A stretch of 64,000 bases of DNA from Streptomyces sp. NRRL S-350 (GCF_000719705.1 NZ_JOHO01000005.1:160420-224419); one strand, 5' to 3'. Shown: positions 32,920-42,412, counted from the first letter of the stretch. Notes: generated from the sequence alone by a model not told the origin. A program made the numbers and translations.

Positions 32920-33990
32920 TCACCTCCCCTCCCCCTGCGTTCCCCACCGGCCACCCGCCGGCTCCCCCGGACCCGGGCGACCCGGGCGACCCGGGCGACC
33001 CGCGCCCGGACCGAGTACCAGCATCAGCAGCACCGGGAACTCGAGATACGCGTGATAACTGGCCAGCGCCGCGTACAACGACCGGCCCTGCAGGTAGTCC
33101 ACCGCGAACAGCAGCGCCAGCAGCGCGCCCGCCCCCGCGCCCAGCGCCCACGCCCGCACGCCGCGCAACGCGGGCACCCGGGCATCGAAACGCTCCGCCG
33201 CCTCCGGCGCGTACCGGGGCAGGAACCACACCCACACCACGTAGTGCATCGTCTGCAGGAAGGCGAACACCGCCAGGAAGCGCAGACCGCCCTCCGGTGT
33301 CAGCCAGGCCGGCGGCGTGTAGGCGGCGGCCAGCCGGTCCGTCCAACCGCCCGGGCGCTGCGACAGCAGACCGTCCAGCAGACCGCTCAACAACAGCGCC
33401 GGAACCAGCACCACCCAGGCACCCTGCAACGCCAGGAACGCCGCGCGCCCGCGCCGCAGCCGACGCGACCACTCGACCAGGAACAGCAGCGGCACCACGT
33501 TGTGCAGGTGCGCCAGCACCACGAAGTGGTACGCCGGGAACGCCAGCGACAACGCACCCGCCCCGAGCAGCAGCACCGCTCCCCCGGCCGACAGCCACGG
33601 CCGCCCGCGCAACCCGTACCGGCCGGCCGCCGCCAGCAGGCCGTACGCGAGCAGGATCTCCGCCCACTGGGACACCCGCGAAGGCGGCAACAGACGGCAC
33701 AGCACGATGCCGGTCACCAGCACCAGCAGCAACCGCAGCAGCGGGCCCGCCAGGACGGCGGCGAAACGGCCCGCCACGTAGCGCAGCTCCAGCACGTTGT
33801 GCAGCAGGCCGAAGACGGCCAGGCCCAACACCGCCAGGCCCGTCGGCGCCCGCAGGGCCAGGGCCAGCGCCGACGCGGCCGACAGCGCGAAGCCCGCGAA
33901 CGGCGCCGCGCCCAGCCGGACCGCCGGGCCCGGCGCGGGCCAGACCGGCACGGCCGCCGACACCGGTACGGGTGCGACCTCGGTGGCCAT
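32920..33990 (-). CDS. polytopic membrane protein with conserved-looking intramembrane histidines
   Basis: 356 aa with about nine to ten hydrophobic helices. Histidines sit inside or at the ends of helices: His64 (GLLHNVLEL), His155/161/163 (YHFVVLAHLHN), His249 (QTMHYVVW) and His313 (SYHAYLEF). This resembles histidine-ligated membrane oxidoreductases such as the Brp/Blh carotenoid-cleavage family, but no diagnostic signature is certain and no carotenoid genes are nearby. The ATG has GGGGAGGGG directly upstream. It starts 29 bp from a divergent membrane gene and is followed by a 51-aa membrane protein. Confidence 0.8.
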   Translation of the reverse strand: MATEVAPVPVSAAVPVWPAPGPAVRLGAAPFAGFALSAASALALALRAPTGLAVLGLAVFGLLHNVLELRYVAGRFAAVLAGPLLRLLLVLVTGIVLCRLLPPSRVSQWAEILLAYGLLAAAGRYGLRGRPWLSAGGAVLLLGAGALSLAFPAYHFVVLAHLHNVVPLLFLVEWSRRLRRGRAAFLALQGAWVVLVPALLLSGLLDGLLSQRPGGWTDRLAAAYTPPAWLTPEGGLRFLAVFAFLQTMHYVVWVWFLPRYAPEAAERFDARVPALRGVRAWALGAGAGALLALLFAVDYLQGRSLYAALASYHAYLEFPVLLMLVLGPGAGRPGRPGRPGPGEPAGGRWGTQGEGR

Positions 33991-34019
33991 GGTCCCCTCC
34001 CCGTGGCACGATCCCCGCC

Positions 34020-34382
34020 GTGCCCTACGCCCTCGCCCTGACCCTGACCCTGCTGGTCGAGGTCCCCGTCTACACCGCCGCGCTCACCCGGGCCGGCGGC
34101 CTGCGGCCCACCCGGGCCGCCCTCGCCGCCGTCCTCGTCAACCTGGCGACCCACCCGCTGCTCTGGTCGTCCCTGCGGCCGTACTCCACCGGGCCCGCCG
34201 CAGCGTACTGGACCGCCTTCGGGCTCGGCGAGGTCGGCGTCTGCCTCGTCGAGGGCGCCCTGCTCGCCCCGCTCACCGGACTGTCGCCGCGCACCGCACT
34301 GCCCTGGGCCGCCTCCGCCACCGCCAACGCGGCCTCGGTGCTCGCCGGACTCCTCCTCGCCGGGCTCCTGCACCGCCGCTGA
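34020..34382 (+). CDS. small integral membrane protein
   Basis: 120-aa protein that is almost entirely hydrophobic, with about four helices (VPYALALTLTLLVEVPVYTAAL, LAAVLVNLATHPLLW, YWTAFGLGEVGVCLVEGAL, ASVLAGLLLAGLL). The GTG at 34020 starts the hydrophobic sequence; no Shine-Dalgarno is visible, so leaderless initiation is possible. It shares a 29-bp divergent intergenic space with the histidine-rich membrane protein, suggesting a joint regulatory unit. Function unknown. Confidence 0.72.
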   Translation: MPYALALTLTLLVEVPVYTAALTRAGGLRPTRAALAAVLVNLATHPLLWSSLRPYSTGPAAAYWTAFGLGEVGVCLVEGALLAPLTGLSPRTALPWAASATANAASVLAGLLLAGLLHRR

Positions 34383-34387
34383 ACCGC

Positions 34388-34459
34388 CCACCCGCGCCCG
34401 TCCCCCGGCGGCCACCCGCGCCCGTCGGCCGACGCCCACCCACGCCCGTCGGCCGACGC
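34388..34459. repeat. three tandem 24-bp repeats
   Basis: Units at 34388-34411, 34412-34435 and 34436-34459. Units 2 and 3 differ by one base; unit 1 is more diverged in its last third. Located between a membrane gene and the PIN-domain gene. Confidence 0.85.
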
Positions 34460-34538
34460 TCCGACCGGTACGGTGGCGGGTGATGTGGGCAGGCGGAGCA
34501 GGACGGAACAGAGCGGGACGAGCAGGGGGAAGCCGCCG

Positions 34539-34946
34539 GTGATCGTGGTGGACGCGTCCGCGCTGGTGCTGGCACTGGCCGACGAAGGCCCGCGCGGGGC
34601 CGCCGCCCGGACCGAACTCGCCTCCGACCGCGAGTGGTTGGCGCCCGAACACATCCTGGTCGAGGTCATGCAGTCGCTGCGCGGCCTGTACCTCGCCAAG
34701 GAACTGACCGCCGAGAGGGTCGCCGAACTCACCGGCGAGCTGGCCGGAGTGGCGATCCGCAAGGTCGAGGTGGCACCACTGCTCGGCCGGATCTGGGAGC
34801 TCAAGGACAACCTGACCCCGGACGACGCCGCGTACGTCGCGGTCGCCGAACTGCGCGGGGCGCCGCTGATCACCGCCGACCTGCGGCTGATGCGGGCCAG
34901 CGGGCCGCGCTGCGAGATCCGGGGGATCCGGCGCGAGCCGGTCTGA
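34539..34946 (+). CDS. PIN-domain protein (VapC-like RNase), no visible antitoxin
   Basis: 135-aa PIN domain. The four acidic residues expected for the Mg-dependent RNase site are present: Asp in VVDASALV, Glu in PEHILVEV, Asp in LTPDDAAY and Asp in ITADLRL. GTG 34539 is favoured because AGGGGGA lies 8 nt upstream; GTG 34473 would add 22 residues. VapC toxins normally follow a vapB gene, but the 156 bp upstream contain tandem repeats and no antitoxin-like frame, so this looks like an orphan. Confidence 0.85.
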   Translation: MIVVDASALVLALADEGPRGAAARTELASDREWLAPEHILVEVMQSLRGLYLAKELTAERVAELTGELAGVAIRKVEVAPLLGRIWELKDNLTPDDAAYVAVAELRGAPLITADLRLMRASGPRCEIRGIRREPV

Positions 34947-35092
34947 GGGCGGCCGCCGACGCCGACGCGCCCGATCTTCGCGGGCCTCGGTGTTCTGGCG
35001 GGCCCTGGCGCCGTTCGCGGGGATCGGTGTCCTTCCCCGGCCGGCGCCGTTAGCAGGGGGACCGTCGCCCTGCCCCGTGGAAGGCCCGACCG

Positions 35093-35626
35093 ATGACCGC
35101 TCCGCTCGCCGCCGCCCTGCTGCCGCTGGCCCTGCTCGCCCCCGCCGCCTCGCCGGTCTCCGTCGTCGAGGCGGACTTCGACCCGGCCACCGCCTTCGTG
35201 CCACCGGCCGCCGTCAGCTACGCGACCGACCTGGTTCCGTACGGCTCGCACGCCCGGGTGGTCACCGACCGCTCGGTGGCCGGCCGGACGGTGCTCACGG
35301 TGACGGTGTCCGGGCTCGCCCCCGACCACGAGTTCCCCGTGCACCTGCACACCGGCACCTGCGGGGCCGACCCGGCCGCCTCCGGCCCGCACTACCAGGA
35401 CGCGGTCGACCCGGTGCAACCGTCCACCGATCCGGCGTACGCCAACCCACACAACGAGCTGCGGCTGGTGCTGCGCACCGACGGGCAGGGCGAGGGCGCC
35501 GCCACGACCGCGGTGGACTGGCAGCCGCGGCCGGGCGAGGCCCGCTCGCTGGTGCTGCACGCCGGCACCCCGGTCGGCCCGCACGCGGCGGGCGACCGGG
35601 TGGCGTGCGTCAAGCTCGGGAAGTAG
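35093..35626 (+). CDS. secreted Cu/Zn superoxide-dismutase-like protein
   Basis: 177 aa. A hydrophobic signal segment (about 1-20, ending PAAS) is followed by a SodC-like beta domain. Likely Cu ligands are His84, His86 (VHLHTG) and His156 (VLHAG); further metal ligands are His100 (SGPHY) and His120 (NPHNEL). Cys90 and Cys172 are placed for the conserved disulfide. The metal-site loops differ in length from classical SodC, so activity is likely but unproven. ATG 35093 follows GGAAGG. A 12-bp tandem repeat runs through the stop codon. Confidence 0.8.
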   Translation: MTAPLAAALLPLALLAPAASPVSVVEADFDPATAFVPPAAVSYATDLVPYGSHARVVTDRSVAGRTVLTVTVSGLAPDHEFPVHLHTGTCGADPAASGPHYQDAVDPVQPSTDPAYANPHNELRLVLRTDGQGEGAATTAVDWQPRPGEARSLVLHAGTPVGPHAAGDRVACVKLGK

Positions 35627-35672
35627 CCCGGGATGTAGCTCGGGAAGCAGCTCGGGCAGTAGCTCGGGCAGT
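35613..35672. repeat. five tandem 12-bp repeats spanning the SOD-like stop codon
   Basis: Units of AGCTCGGG followed by AAGT, CAGT and similar endings start at 35613, 35625, 35637, 35649 and 35661. The first unit encodes the last residues and part of the stop of the upstream gene; the last ends 4 bp before the argF stop. Being 12 bp, the units keep frame and reproduce several TAG codons. Confidence 0.9.
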
Positions 35673-35676
35673 CTGC

Positions 35677-36678
35677 TCAGGAGCCGAGGGTGGCGACCAG
35701 GACCGCCTTGATGGTGTGCAGGCGGTTCTCGGCCTGGTCGAACACGATGGAGTGCGGTGACTCGAACAGCTCGTCGGTGCACTCCAGCTCGGTCATGCCG
35801 GTCGTCTCGTACATCTGCCGTCCCAGCACCGTGCCGAGGTCGTGGAAGGCGGGCAGGCAGTGCAGGAACTTCACGGCCGGGTTGCCGGTGGCCCGGACGG
35901 TCTCCATGGAGACCTGGTAGGGCTTGAGCAGCTCGATCCGCTCGGCCCAGACCTCCTTGGGCTCGCCCATCGAGACCCAGACGTCGGTGTAGAGGAAGTC
36001 GGCACCGGCCACGCCCTCGGCCACGTCCTCGGTCAGGGTGATCCGGGCGCCCGTCGACTCGGCCAGCGCCTGGGCAGACTTCTGCACGTCCTCGGTCGGC
36101 CAGAGGGCGCGCGGGGCGACGATCCGGATGTCCATGCCGAGCAGGGCGCCGGTGACCAGCAGCGAGTTTCCCATGTTGGAGCGGGCGTCGCCGAGGTAGG
36201 CGAGGGCGACGTCGGTGAGCGGCTTGACGGTGTGCTCGGTGACGGTGAGCACGTCGGCCAGCATCTGGGTGGGGTGCCACTCGTCGGTGAGGCCGTTCCA
36301 GACCGGGACACCGGCGTGCTCGGCGAGTTCCTCGACGACCTCCTGGCCGTGGCCCCGGTACTCGATGCCGTCGAACATCCGGCCGAGCACCCGGGCGGTG
36401 TCCTTGATGGACTCCTTGTGGCCGATCTGGGAGGCCGACGGGTCCAGGTAGGTGGTGGTGGCGCCCTGGTCGTGGGCGGCGACCTCGAAGGCGCAGCGGG
36501 TGCGGGTGGAGGTCTTCTCGAAGATCAGGGCGATGTTCTTGCCGCGCAGCCGGGGCTGCTCGGTGCCCGCGTACTTCGCCGCCTTGAGCCCGGCGGCGAG
36601 ATCCACCAGGAAGCGGAACTCCTGGGGCGTGAAGTCGAGCTCCTTGAGGAAGTGCCTGTTCCGGAGGTTGAAGGCCAT
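35677..36678 (-). CDS. argF: ornithine carbamoyltransferase
   Basis: 333-aa enzyme forming citrulline from ornithine and carbamoyl phosphate. The carbamoyl-phosphate motif STRTR is at 57-61, and the ornithine-binding HCLPAFHD is present near the C-terminus. Whether it is anabolic (argF) or catabolic (arcB) is not settled by sequence; no arcA or arcC is adjacent. The ATG has AGGAG 7 nt upstream. An AT-rich inverted repeat lies upstream of the gene. Confidence 0.93.
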   Translation of the reverse strand: MAFNLRNRHFLKELDFTPQEFRFLVDLAAGLKAAKYAGTEQPRLRGKNIALIFEKTSTRTRCAFEVAAHDQGATTTYLDPSASQIGHKESIKDTARVLGRMFDGIEYRGHGQEVVEELAEHAGVPVWNGLTDEWHPTQMLADVLTVTEHTVKPLTDVALAYLGDARSNMGNSLLVTGALLGMDIRIVAPRALWPTEDVQKSAQALAESTGARITLTEDVAEGVAGADFLYTDVWVSMGEPKEVWAERIELLKPYQVSMETVRATGNPAVKFLHCLPAFHDLGTVLGRQMYETTGMTELECTDELFESPHSIVFDQAENRLHTIKAVLVATLGS

Positions 36679-36720
36679 ACCGGGCTCCTGGTGTGACGGG
36701 ACGGGGGGAAGGCTGGCAAG

Positions 36721-36748
36721 TGTATACGACTGTTGGAATTTCTATACA
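36721..36748 (-). promoter_or_regulatory. candidate operator/promoter of argF
   Basis: TGTATA and TATACA arms separated by 16 bp in an AT-rich island, 43-70 bp upstream of the argF start. It could be an arginine-repressor-type site or part of the promoter; it does not match the ARG box closely. Confidence 0.4.
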
Positions 36749-36782
36749 GCGGGGGTTCGGGCAGGGCCGCCCCGCCGTGGGT

Positions 36783-36920
36783 CGGCACCGCTACCGCCGC
36801 TACAGCCGCTGCGGGCGCTGCAGGCGGGATCGAGCGACGGGGCGACGGGGCGACGGGGCGACGGGGCGAACCGCTGCAGGCGGGATGAGGCGGCAGGCCG
36901 ACAACCGCTACAGCCGGGGG
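36783..36920. repeat. nested short repeats between argF and pnkp
   Basis: Four tandem copies of the 8-mer GCGACGGG (36834-36865) are flanked by two copies of CTGCAGGCGGGAT and two copies of a CCGCTACAGCCG-like element. The pnkp stop lies inside the right-hand copy. Confidence 0.7.
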
Positions 36921-39564
36921 TCGACCGGCTCCGACTCCAGCGCGAGCACCGCGAACACCGGCTCGTGCACCCGCCACAGCGGCTCCCCGGCCGCCAGCCG
37001 GTCCAGCGCCTCCACACCCAGCGCGTACTCGCGCAGCGCCAACGAGCGCTTGTGGCCCAGCGAGCGCCGACGCAGCCGGTCGAGGTGCTCGGTGTAGTCC
37101 GGGCCGTAGACGATCCGCAGGTACTCCCGCCCGCGCACCTTCACCGCGGGCTGCACCAGCCCGCCCGGACGGCCTTCGCCGCGCGCGGTCCGCACCAGCG
37201 AGGCCAGCGGCCTGACCACCATGCCCTCGCCGCCCGCCCCGGTCAGCTCCTCCCACCAGACAGTGGCAGCGGCCGTCGAAGCCTCGTCCTCGGTGTCCAC
37301 CAGGACCCGGTCGGTGCGGTGCAGCACGGGCTCCTCCCCGTCGTCGGCCGCCACCAGGCGGTCGATCCGGGCCAAGTGCTCGTCGTGCGGGCGCACCGCG
37401 AGGTTCGCCCCTTCGGCGGCCAGCAGCTGGAACGGCGCCAGCCGGACACCGGACAGGCCCTCGGTCGGCAGGCAGCAGCGCCGGTACGCCTCGGTGAACG
37501 CCCGCACGTCCGCGGACCGCTGCCGGAGGCGGCCGGTCAGGTCGGCCACGTCCAGGCCACGCCCGGCCGCCCGCTCCAGCGCCGACAGCGCCTCCGGCAG
37601 GGCGGCGCCCGCCGCCGCGCCGACCGCCGCGTACCGGCGGCGAAGCCGCTCCGCCGCCTTCAGCGACCACGGCATCAGCTCGGCGTCCAGCAGCAGCCAC
37701 CCCGTGCCCAGCTCCTCGAACAGCCCGGCGCGCTCGGCGGAGGCCCGTACCCGGTCGAGCACGGCGGTGGTCAGACCGTCGTCGTCGGGGAACGCGCGGC
37801 CGGTGCGGGTCCAGATCGCACCCGGGCCGGCCACGCCGAAGCGGCGCTCCAGCGCGGCCCCGTCCCGGGCGACCAGCAGCACCACGCGCGAGCCCGCGTG
37901 CTTCTCCTCGCACACCAGGTGCCGCACGCCGTCCGCGCGGTAGGCGAGGAAGGCCTCCTCCGGGTGCTCCAGGTAGCCGTCCCTGCCGGAACTCGCGCTC
38001 GGCGCCATCGTCGGCGGGAGGTGGACGAGCAGCCGCGGGTCCACCGCGAAACGGCTCATCACCTCCAGCGCGGCCGCCGCGTTCTCCTCCCCGACGGCGA
38101 CCTGCCCGTGCAGACCCGTCTCGACCACCCGGCGCCCGGCCACGTCGGCGAGGTCCAGCGGACGGCCCTCCCGGGCACCCGGCGCGTCCGCGATCAGCGG
38201 GCGCGCCGGGGCGTACCACTCGCGCTCGGCCTCCACGCCCACCAGCTCCCGCTCCGGGTAGCGCAGCGCGGTCAGGCTGCCGCCGAAGACGCAACCGGTG
38301 TCCAGGCAGACGGTGTTGTTGACGAAGCTCGCGGCCGGCACCGGGGTGTGGCCGTAGACCACCAGCGCCCGGCCGCGGTAGTCCTCGGCCCACGGGTAGC
38401 GCACCGGCAGGCCGTACTCGTCGGTCTCGCCGGTGCTCTCCCCGTACAGCGCGTGCGAGCGGACCCGGCCGGAGTCGCGACCGTGGTACCTCTCCGGCAG
38501 ACCGGCGTGGCACACCACCAGGGCGCCGCCGTCCAACAGGTAGTGGCTGACCAGGCCGCGCATGAACGCGCGCACCTCGGCCCTGAACTCCTCGGACTCT
38601 CCCGCCAGCTGCTCCAGCGACTCCCGCAGGCCGTACGCGACGGTGACCTTCCGGCCGTCCATCGCCCGGCCGAGCTTGTTCTCGTGGTTGCCCGACACGC
38701 AGATCGCGTGGCCGGCCGCCACCATGCCCATCACCAGGCGCAGCACGCCCGGGGTGTCGGGGCCGCGGTCGACCAGGTCGCCGACGAAGACGGCGGTCCG
38801 GCCCGCGGGGTGCACGGCGTCCACCGGGCGGCCCTCGGCGTCCCGGGCGAGGGAGTAGCCGAGACGGGTCAGCAGGGTCTCCAGCTCGGAGCGACAGCCG
38901 TGGATGTCACCCACGACGTCGAACGGGCCGGTGAGGTGGCGCAGGTCGTTGCGGCGCTTCTCCAGCTCGATCCCGGCCGACGCCACCTCGGCCTCGCCGC
39001 GCAGGACGTGCACCCTGCGGAAACCCTCGCGCTCCAAACCGTCCAGCGAACGACGCAGTTCGCGGTGCTGGCGCGGGATGACGTACGCGGGCAGCCGGCG
39101 GTCCGGGCGGGAGCGGTTGCGCTCGGCGCACACCCCCGGCGGGACGTCCAGGACGATCGCGATCGGCGGCACGTCGTGCTCCCGGGCGATCCGGACCAGC
39201 CGGCTGCGCGCCTCGGGCTGCACGTTGGTGGCGTCCACGACGGTCAGCCGGCCGGCCGCCAGGCGCTTGCCCACGATGTGGTGCAGGAGGTCGTAGGCCT
39301 CCGCGGAGGCGGACTGGTCGTTCTCGTCGTCGGCGACCAGGCCCCGGCAGAAGTCGGAGGAGACCACCTGGGTGGGCAGGAAGTGGCGGCGGGCGAACGT
39401 GGACTTGCCCGCGCCGCTGGTACCGATCAGGACGACCAGGGAGACCTCGGTGACGGGGAGGCGGCGGGGGCGGTGCTCCCGGTCGCGTCGGCGGCGGCTG
39501 CGGCGTCGTCGACGGCTGCTGCGGCTGCGGTGGCTGCGGCGTCGGCTGCGGCGGCGTCGGTCAT
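36908..39564 (-). CDS. pnkp: polynucleotide kinase-phosphatase Pnkp (RNA repair), apparent 1-nt frameshift near the N-terminus
   Basis: Three-domain end-healing enzyme of the bacterial Pnkp/Hen1 RNA-repair system. The N-terminal 5'-kinase domain has P-loop IGTSGAGKST, the central metallophosphatase has GDIHGC, GDLVDRGPD and GNHE, and the C-terminal ligase-type adenylyltransferase domain has the lysine motif EEKHAGSR. ATG 39564 overlaps the hen1 stop (ATGA) and has a strong GAAGGAGG site, but its frame ends at 39427 after an Ala-rich stretch. The P-loop frame has no ATG, GTG or TTG before its upstream stop at 39602. Adding one G to the plus-strand G5 run at 39466-39470 would join them as ...STAPRRLPVTEVSLVV. 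This may be a real mutation, recoding or a sequence error. Confidence 0.85.
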
Positions 39565-41267
39565 CGGGATTCGCCTCCTTCGGGGGTCGTCGGCTTGGAG
39601 GTCATCGGCTCGGGGGTCGTCGGCTCGGGGGTCGTCGGCTCGGAGGTCGCCGACTCGGGGGCCGACGGGTCGGCGGCCGTCCGGAACAGGGCGAGCTGGG
39701 TGGGAGCGCCGACCTCCTCGTCCTCCGGGCCGACCTGGCGCAGCACCACGGTGTAGCCGTAGGCAGCCGCGACCTTCTCGGCCCAGGCGCGGAACTCGGC
39801 GCGGGACCACTCGAATCGGTGGTCGGCGTGCCGGGTGCCGCCCGTCGGCAGGTGCGCCCAGCGGACGTTGTACTCGGCGTTCGGAGTGGTGACCACAACG
39901 GCCCGCGGGCGGGCGGCACCGAACACGGCGTACTCCAGGGCCGGCAGCCGAGGCAGGTCCAGGTGCTCGATCACCTCGCACAGCACCGCCGCGTCGAAAC
40001 CCTTCAACCGGGCGTCGGTGTAGGTCAGCGCGCCCTGGGTCAGCCTCACCCGGGCCGCCTGCGGCTCCGGCAGCCGCTCCAGGCGCAGGTTGCGGTTCGC
40101 CGCCTGCAGCGCCCGGACGGACACGTCCACGCCGAGGAGTTCGGCGAACCTGTTGTCCTTGAGCAGTTCGCCGATCAGCTCGCCCCGGCCGCAGCCGAGG
40201 TCGGCCACCCGGGCGGCGCCCGTCTCGCGCAGGGCGGCGAGGATCGCGGTTCGGCGCTGCTCGGCGAGGGACGGCGGACCGGACAGCTCCGGCTCCGGCT
40301 CCGGCTCCGGGTCCTGGTCCTGGCCCGGTTCCCGGGTTCCCTCCGGTTCCCGGGTCTCCCCTGGTTCCTGGACGTCTCCCAGCTCCTGGATTTCCTCGGG
40401 CCGGTCGTCGACCGCGTTGTCGATCTCCCCGACCTCACGGTCGTCCGCCTCCGCCAGGCGAACCAGCTCCGGGCGCTCCGTCTCGGGCCGGGTCAGCGAC
40501 CGGCGCCGGGCGAGGTAGCGGCGGGTGATCAGGGCCCGCTCCGGGTGGGCGGCCGGCCAGCCCTCGTCGGCGGTGAGCAGCTTGTCCACCTCGTCCGGAG
40601 CGGCCCAGTAGTACTCGGCGCCGTCCAGCACCGGCAGCAGCACGTACAGCTGCTGCAGCGCGTCGGCGAGCCGTACGGTCTCGGAGGCCAGCACGATCCG
40701 CACGTACGGGGAGTCACCCCACTCCGGGAACGCCTCGTCCAGCGGGATCGCCGTCGCCTCGACCCGCCAGCCCAGCGGCTCGAACAGCCGGGCCACCAAC
40801 GCCGGGCCGCCGTCGCCCCCTCCCCGGCCGCTCGCGGGCACGGCGGGCACGGCGGGCGCGACGGACACGACGGGCAGTTCGATCCTCAGCGGGCGGGCCT
40901 GGCCCGGCAGTTCGGGGCGGGCCGGGCAGTCACCCTTCATCGCGGACCGGAACACCGTCCGCAGCGCCACCGCGAGCAGCGAGGACGCGGCGTAGGGGCG
41001 GTCGTTGACGTACTGGGCGAGCGCGACCGCGGGCGAGCCGTCGCTCCCCCTGCCCGCGCCCCGGCCCTTGCGGACCAGCGCGATGGGGTCGACGTCCAGC
41101 AGCAGCGCCGCCGTGCAGACCTCGTCCCCCGCCTCCGGGTAGAAGACGTGGGCCGCGCCGTGCGACGTCGTGAACCGCTGGACCTTCCCGGGGTGCTGGT
41201 GCACCAGGAACCCGAGATCGGTGGCCGGGCTCGCCGCGCTGCCGGTGGTGGAGATCGACATGAACAC
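39561..41267 (-). CDS. hen1: Hen1, 3'-terminal RNA ribose 2'-O-methyltransferase
   Basis: About 568 aa. The N-terminal domain (ISTTGS... to ...[11 protein letters not shown]) is the bacterial Hen1 module that activates the Pnkp ligase. An acidic, repetitive linker ([10 protein letters not shown]) leads to the methyltransferase domain with [16 protein letters not shown], the metal-binding CEVIEHLD and a downstream His in HRFEW. The modification marks the repaired RNA junction against renewed cleavage. The C-terminal tail consists of TTPEP-like repeats. GTG 41267 (giving VFMSISTTG) is preferred; ATG 41261 is an alternative. The stop overlaps the pnkp start. It is divergent from dapD. Confidence 0.93.
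   Translation of the reverse strand: MFMSISTTGSAASPATDLGFLVHQHPGKVQRFTTSHGAAHVFYPEAGDEVCTAALLLDVDPIALVRKGRGAGRGSDGSPAVALAQYVNDRPYAASSLLAVALRTVFRSAMKGDCPARPELPGQARPLRIELPVVSVAPAVPAVPASGRGGGDGGPALVARLFEPLGWRVEATAIPLDEAFPEWGDSPYVRIVLASETVRLADALQQLYVLLPVLDGAEYYWAAPDEVDKLLTADEGWPAAHPERALITRRYLARRRSLTRPETERPELVRLAEADDREVGEIDNAVDDRPEEIQELGDVQEPGETREPEGTREPGQDQDPEPEPEPELSGPPSLAEQRRTAILAALRETGAARVADLGCGRGELIGELLKDNRFAELLGVDVSVRALQAANRNLRLERLPEPQAARVRLTQGALTYTDARLKGFDAAVLCEVIEHLDLPRLPALEYAVFGAARPRAVVVTTPNAEYNVRWAHLPTGGTRHADHRFEWSRAEFRAWAEKVAAAYGYTVVLRQVGPEDEEVGAPTQLALFRTAADPSAPESATSEPTTPEPTTPEPMTSKPTTPEGGESR
39585..39659. repeat. five tandem 15-bp repeats in the 3' end of hen1
   Basis: Imperfect GGTCGTCGGCTCGGG units at 39585, 39600, 39615, 39630 and 39645, in frame with hen1, encoding the Thr-Thr-Pro-Glu-Pro-like tail. 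Confidence 0.85.
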
Positions 41268-41407
41268 CCGTCGAAGTATTGCCCAGCCGCAGAGCCCTGA
41301 GCACAGGGTTTTCCCGCCCCGCGCCCCCGGGCAGGGGTGTCCGTCCGACCCGTCCGCACGGTGGGCGTGTTCGGCACGGGAGCGCCCCATTGGTTAACGT
41401 GCACGAT

Positions 41408-42412
41408 GTGACTGCTGAATCCACCTCCCTCGAATCGACCTCCCCGGCGAACGGCGCCGTGGCCGCCGGCCTGGCCACCATCGCCGCCGACGGCACCGTC
41501 CTCGACACCTGGTACCCGGCCCCGGCGCTGGCCGCCGAGCCCGGCCCGGCCGGCACCGTCCGTCTGACCACCGAGCAGGCCGAGGCCGAACTCGGTTCCG
41601 GCGCTGCCGAGGCGCTGCGCGCCGACGCGCGCCGTGGCGTCGAGGTGGTCGCCGTGCGCACCACCATCGCCTCGCTGGACGAGAAGCCGCTCGACACGCA
41701 CGACCTGTACCTGCGTCTGCACCTGCTCAGCCACCGTCTGGTCAAGCCGCACGGCCAGAACCTGGACGGCATCTTCGGGCTGCTGGCCAACGTCGCGTGG
41801 ACCAGCATCGGCCCCGTCCCGGTGGACAAGGTCGAGCAGGCCCGTCTCGCCGTCCGCGCCCAGGGCGGGCAGCTGGCCGTCTACGGGATCGACAAGTTCC
41901 CGCGGATGACCGACTACGTCGCCCCGACCGGTGTGCGCATCGCCCACGCCGACCGCGTCCGGCTCGGCGCGCACCTGGCCGCCGGCACCACCGTGATGCA
42001 CGAGGGCTTCGTCAACTTCAACGCCGGCACGCTGGGCACCTCCATGGTCGAGGGCCGGATCAGCGCGGGCGTCGTCGTCGGCGACCACAGCGACATCGGC
42101 GGCGGCGCGTCGATCATGGGCACCCTGTCCGGCGGCGGCAAGCAGGTCGTCTCGGTCGGCGAGCGCTGCCTGCTCGGTGCCAACGCGGGCATCGGCATCT
42201 CGCTCGGCAGCGACTGCGTGGTCGAGGCCGGCCTCTACGTCACCGCCGGCACCCGGGTCACCACCCCGGACGGCACGGTGGCCAAGGCCGTCGAGCTGTC
42301 CGGTCAGGACAACCTGCTGTTCCGCCGCAACTCGCAGAGCGGTGCGGTCGAGGTCATCGCCCGCTCCGGCTCCTGGGGCGGCCTGAACGCCGACCTGCAC
42401 GCCCACAACTGA
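41408..42412 (+). CDS. dapD: 2,3,4,5-tetrahydropyridine-2,6-dicarboxylate N-succinyltransferase
   Basis: 334-aa enzyme of the succinylase branch of diaminopimelate/lysine synthesis. The C-terminal half is a left-handed beta-helix built of hexapeptide repeats ([20 protein letters not shown], then [20 protein letters not shown]). The N-terminal domain is the actinobacterial type. GTG 41408 was chosen; the leader is short with no clear Shine-Dalgarno, so initiation may be leaderless. It is divergent from hen1, with 140 bp between. Confidence 0.94.
   Translation: MTAESTSLESTSPANGAVAAGLATIAADGTVLDTWYPAPALAAEPGPAGTVRLTTEQAEAELGSGAAEALRADARRGVEVVAVRTTIASLDEKPLDTHDLYLRLHLLSHRLVKPHGQNLDGIFGLLANVAWTSIGPVPVDKVEQARLAVRAQGGQLAVYGIDKFPRMTDYVAPTGVRIAHADRVRLGAHLAAGTTVMHEGFVNFNAGTLGTSMVEGRISAGVVVGDHSDIGGGASIMGTLSGGGKQVVSVGERCLLGANAGIGISLGSDCVVEAGLYVTAGTRVTTPDGTVAKAVELSGQDNLLFRRNSQSGAVEVIARSGSWGGLNADLHAHN

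Noticed and set aside
39427..39564. The 45-codon Ala-rich frame from ATG 39564 as a separate small gene
   Set aside because: Its position, ribosome-binding site and overlap with hen1 are those of the pnkp start; it is better explained as the 5' end of a frameshifted pnkp.
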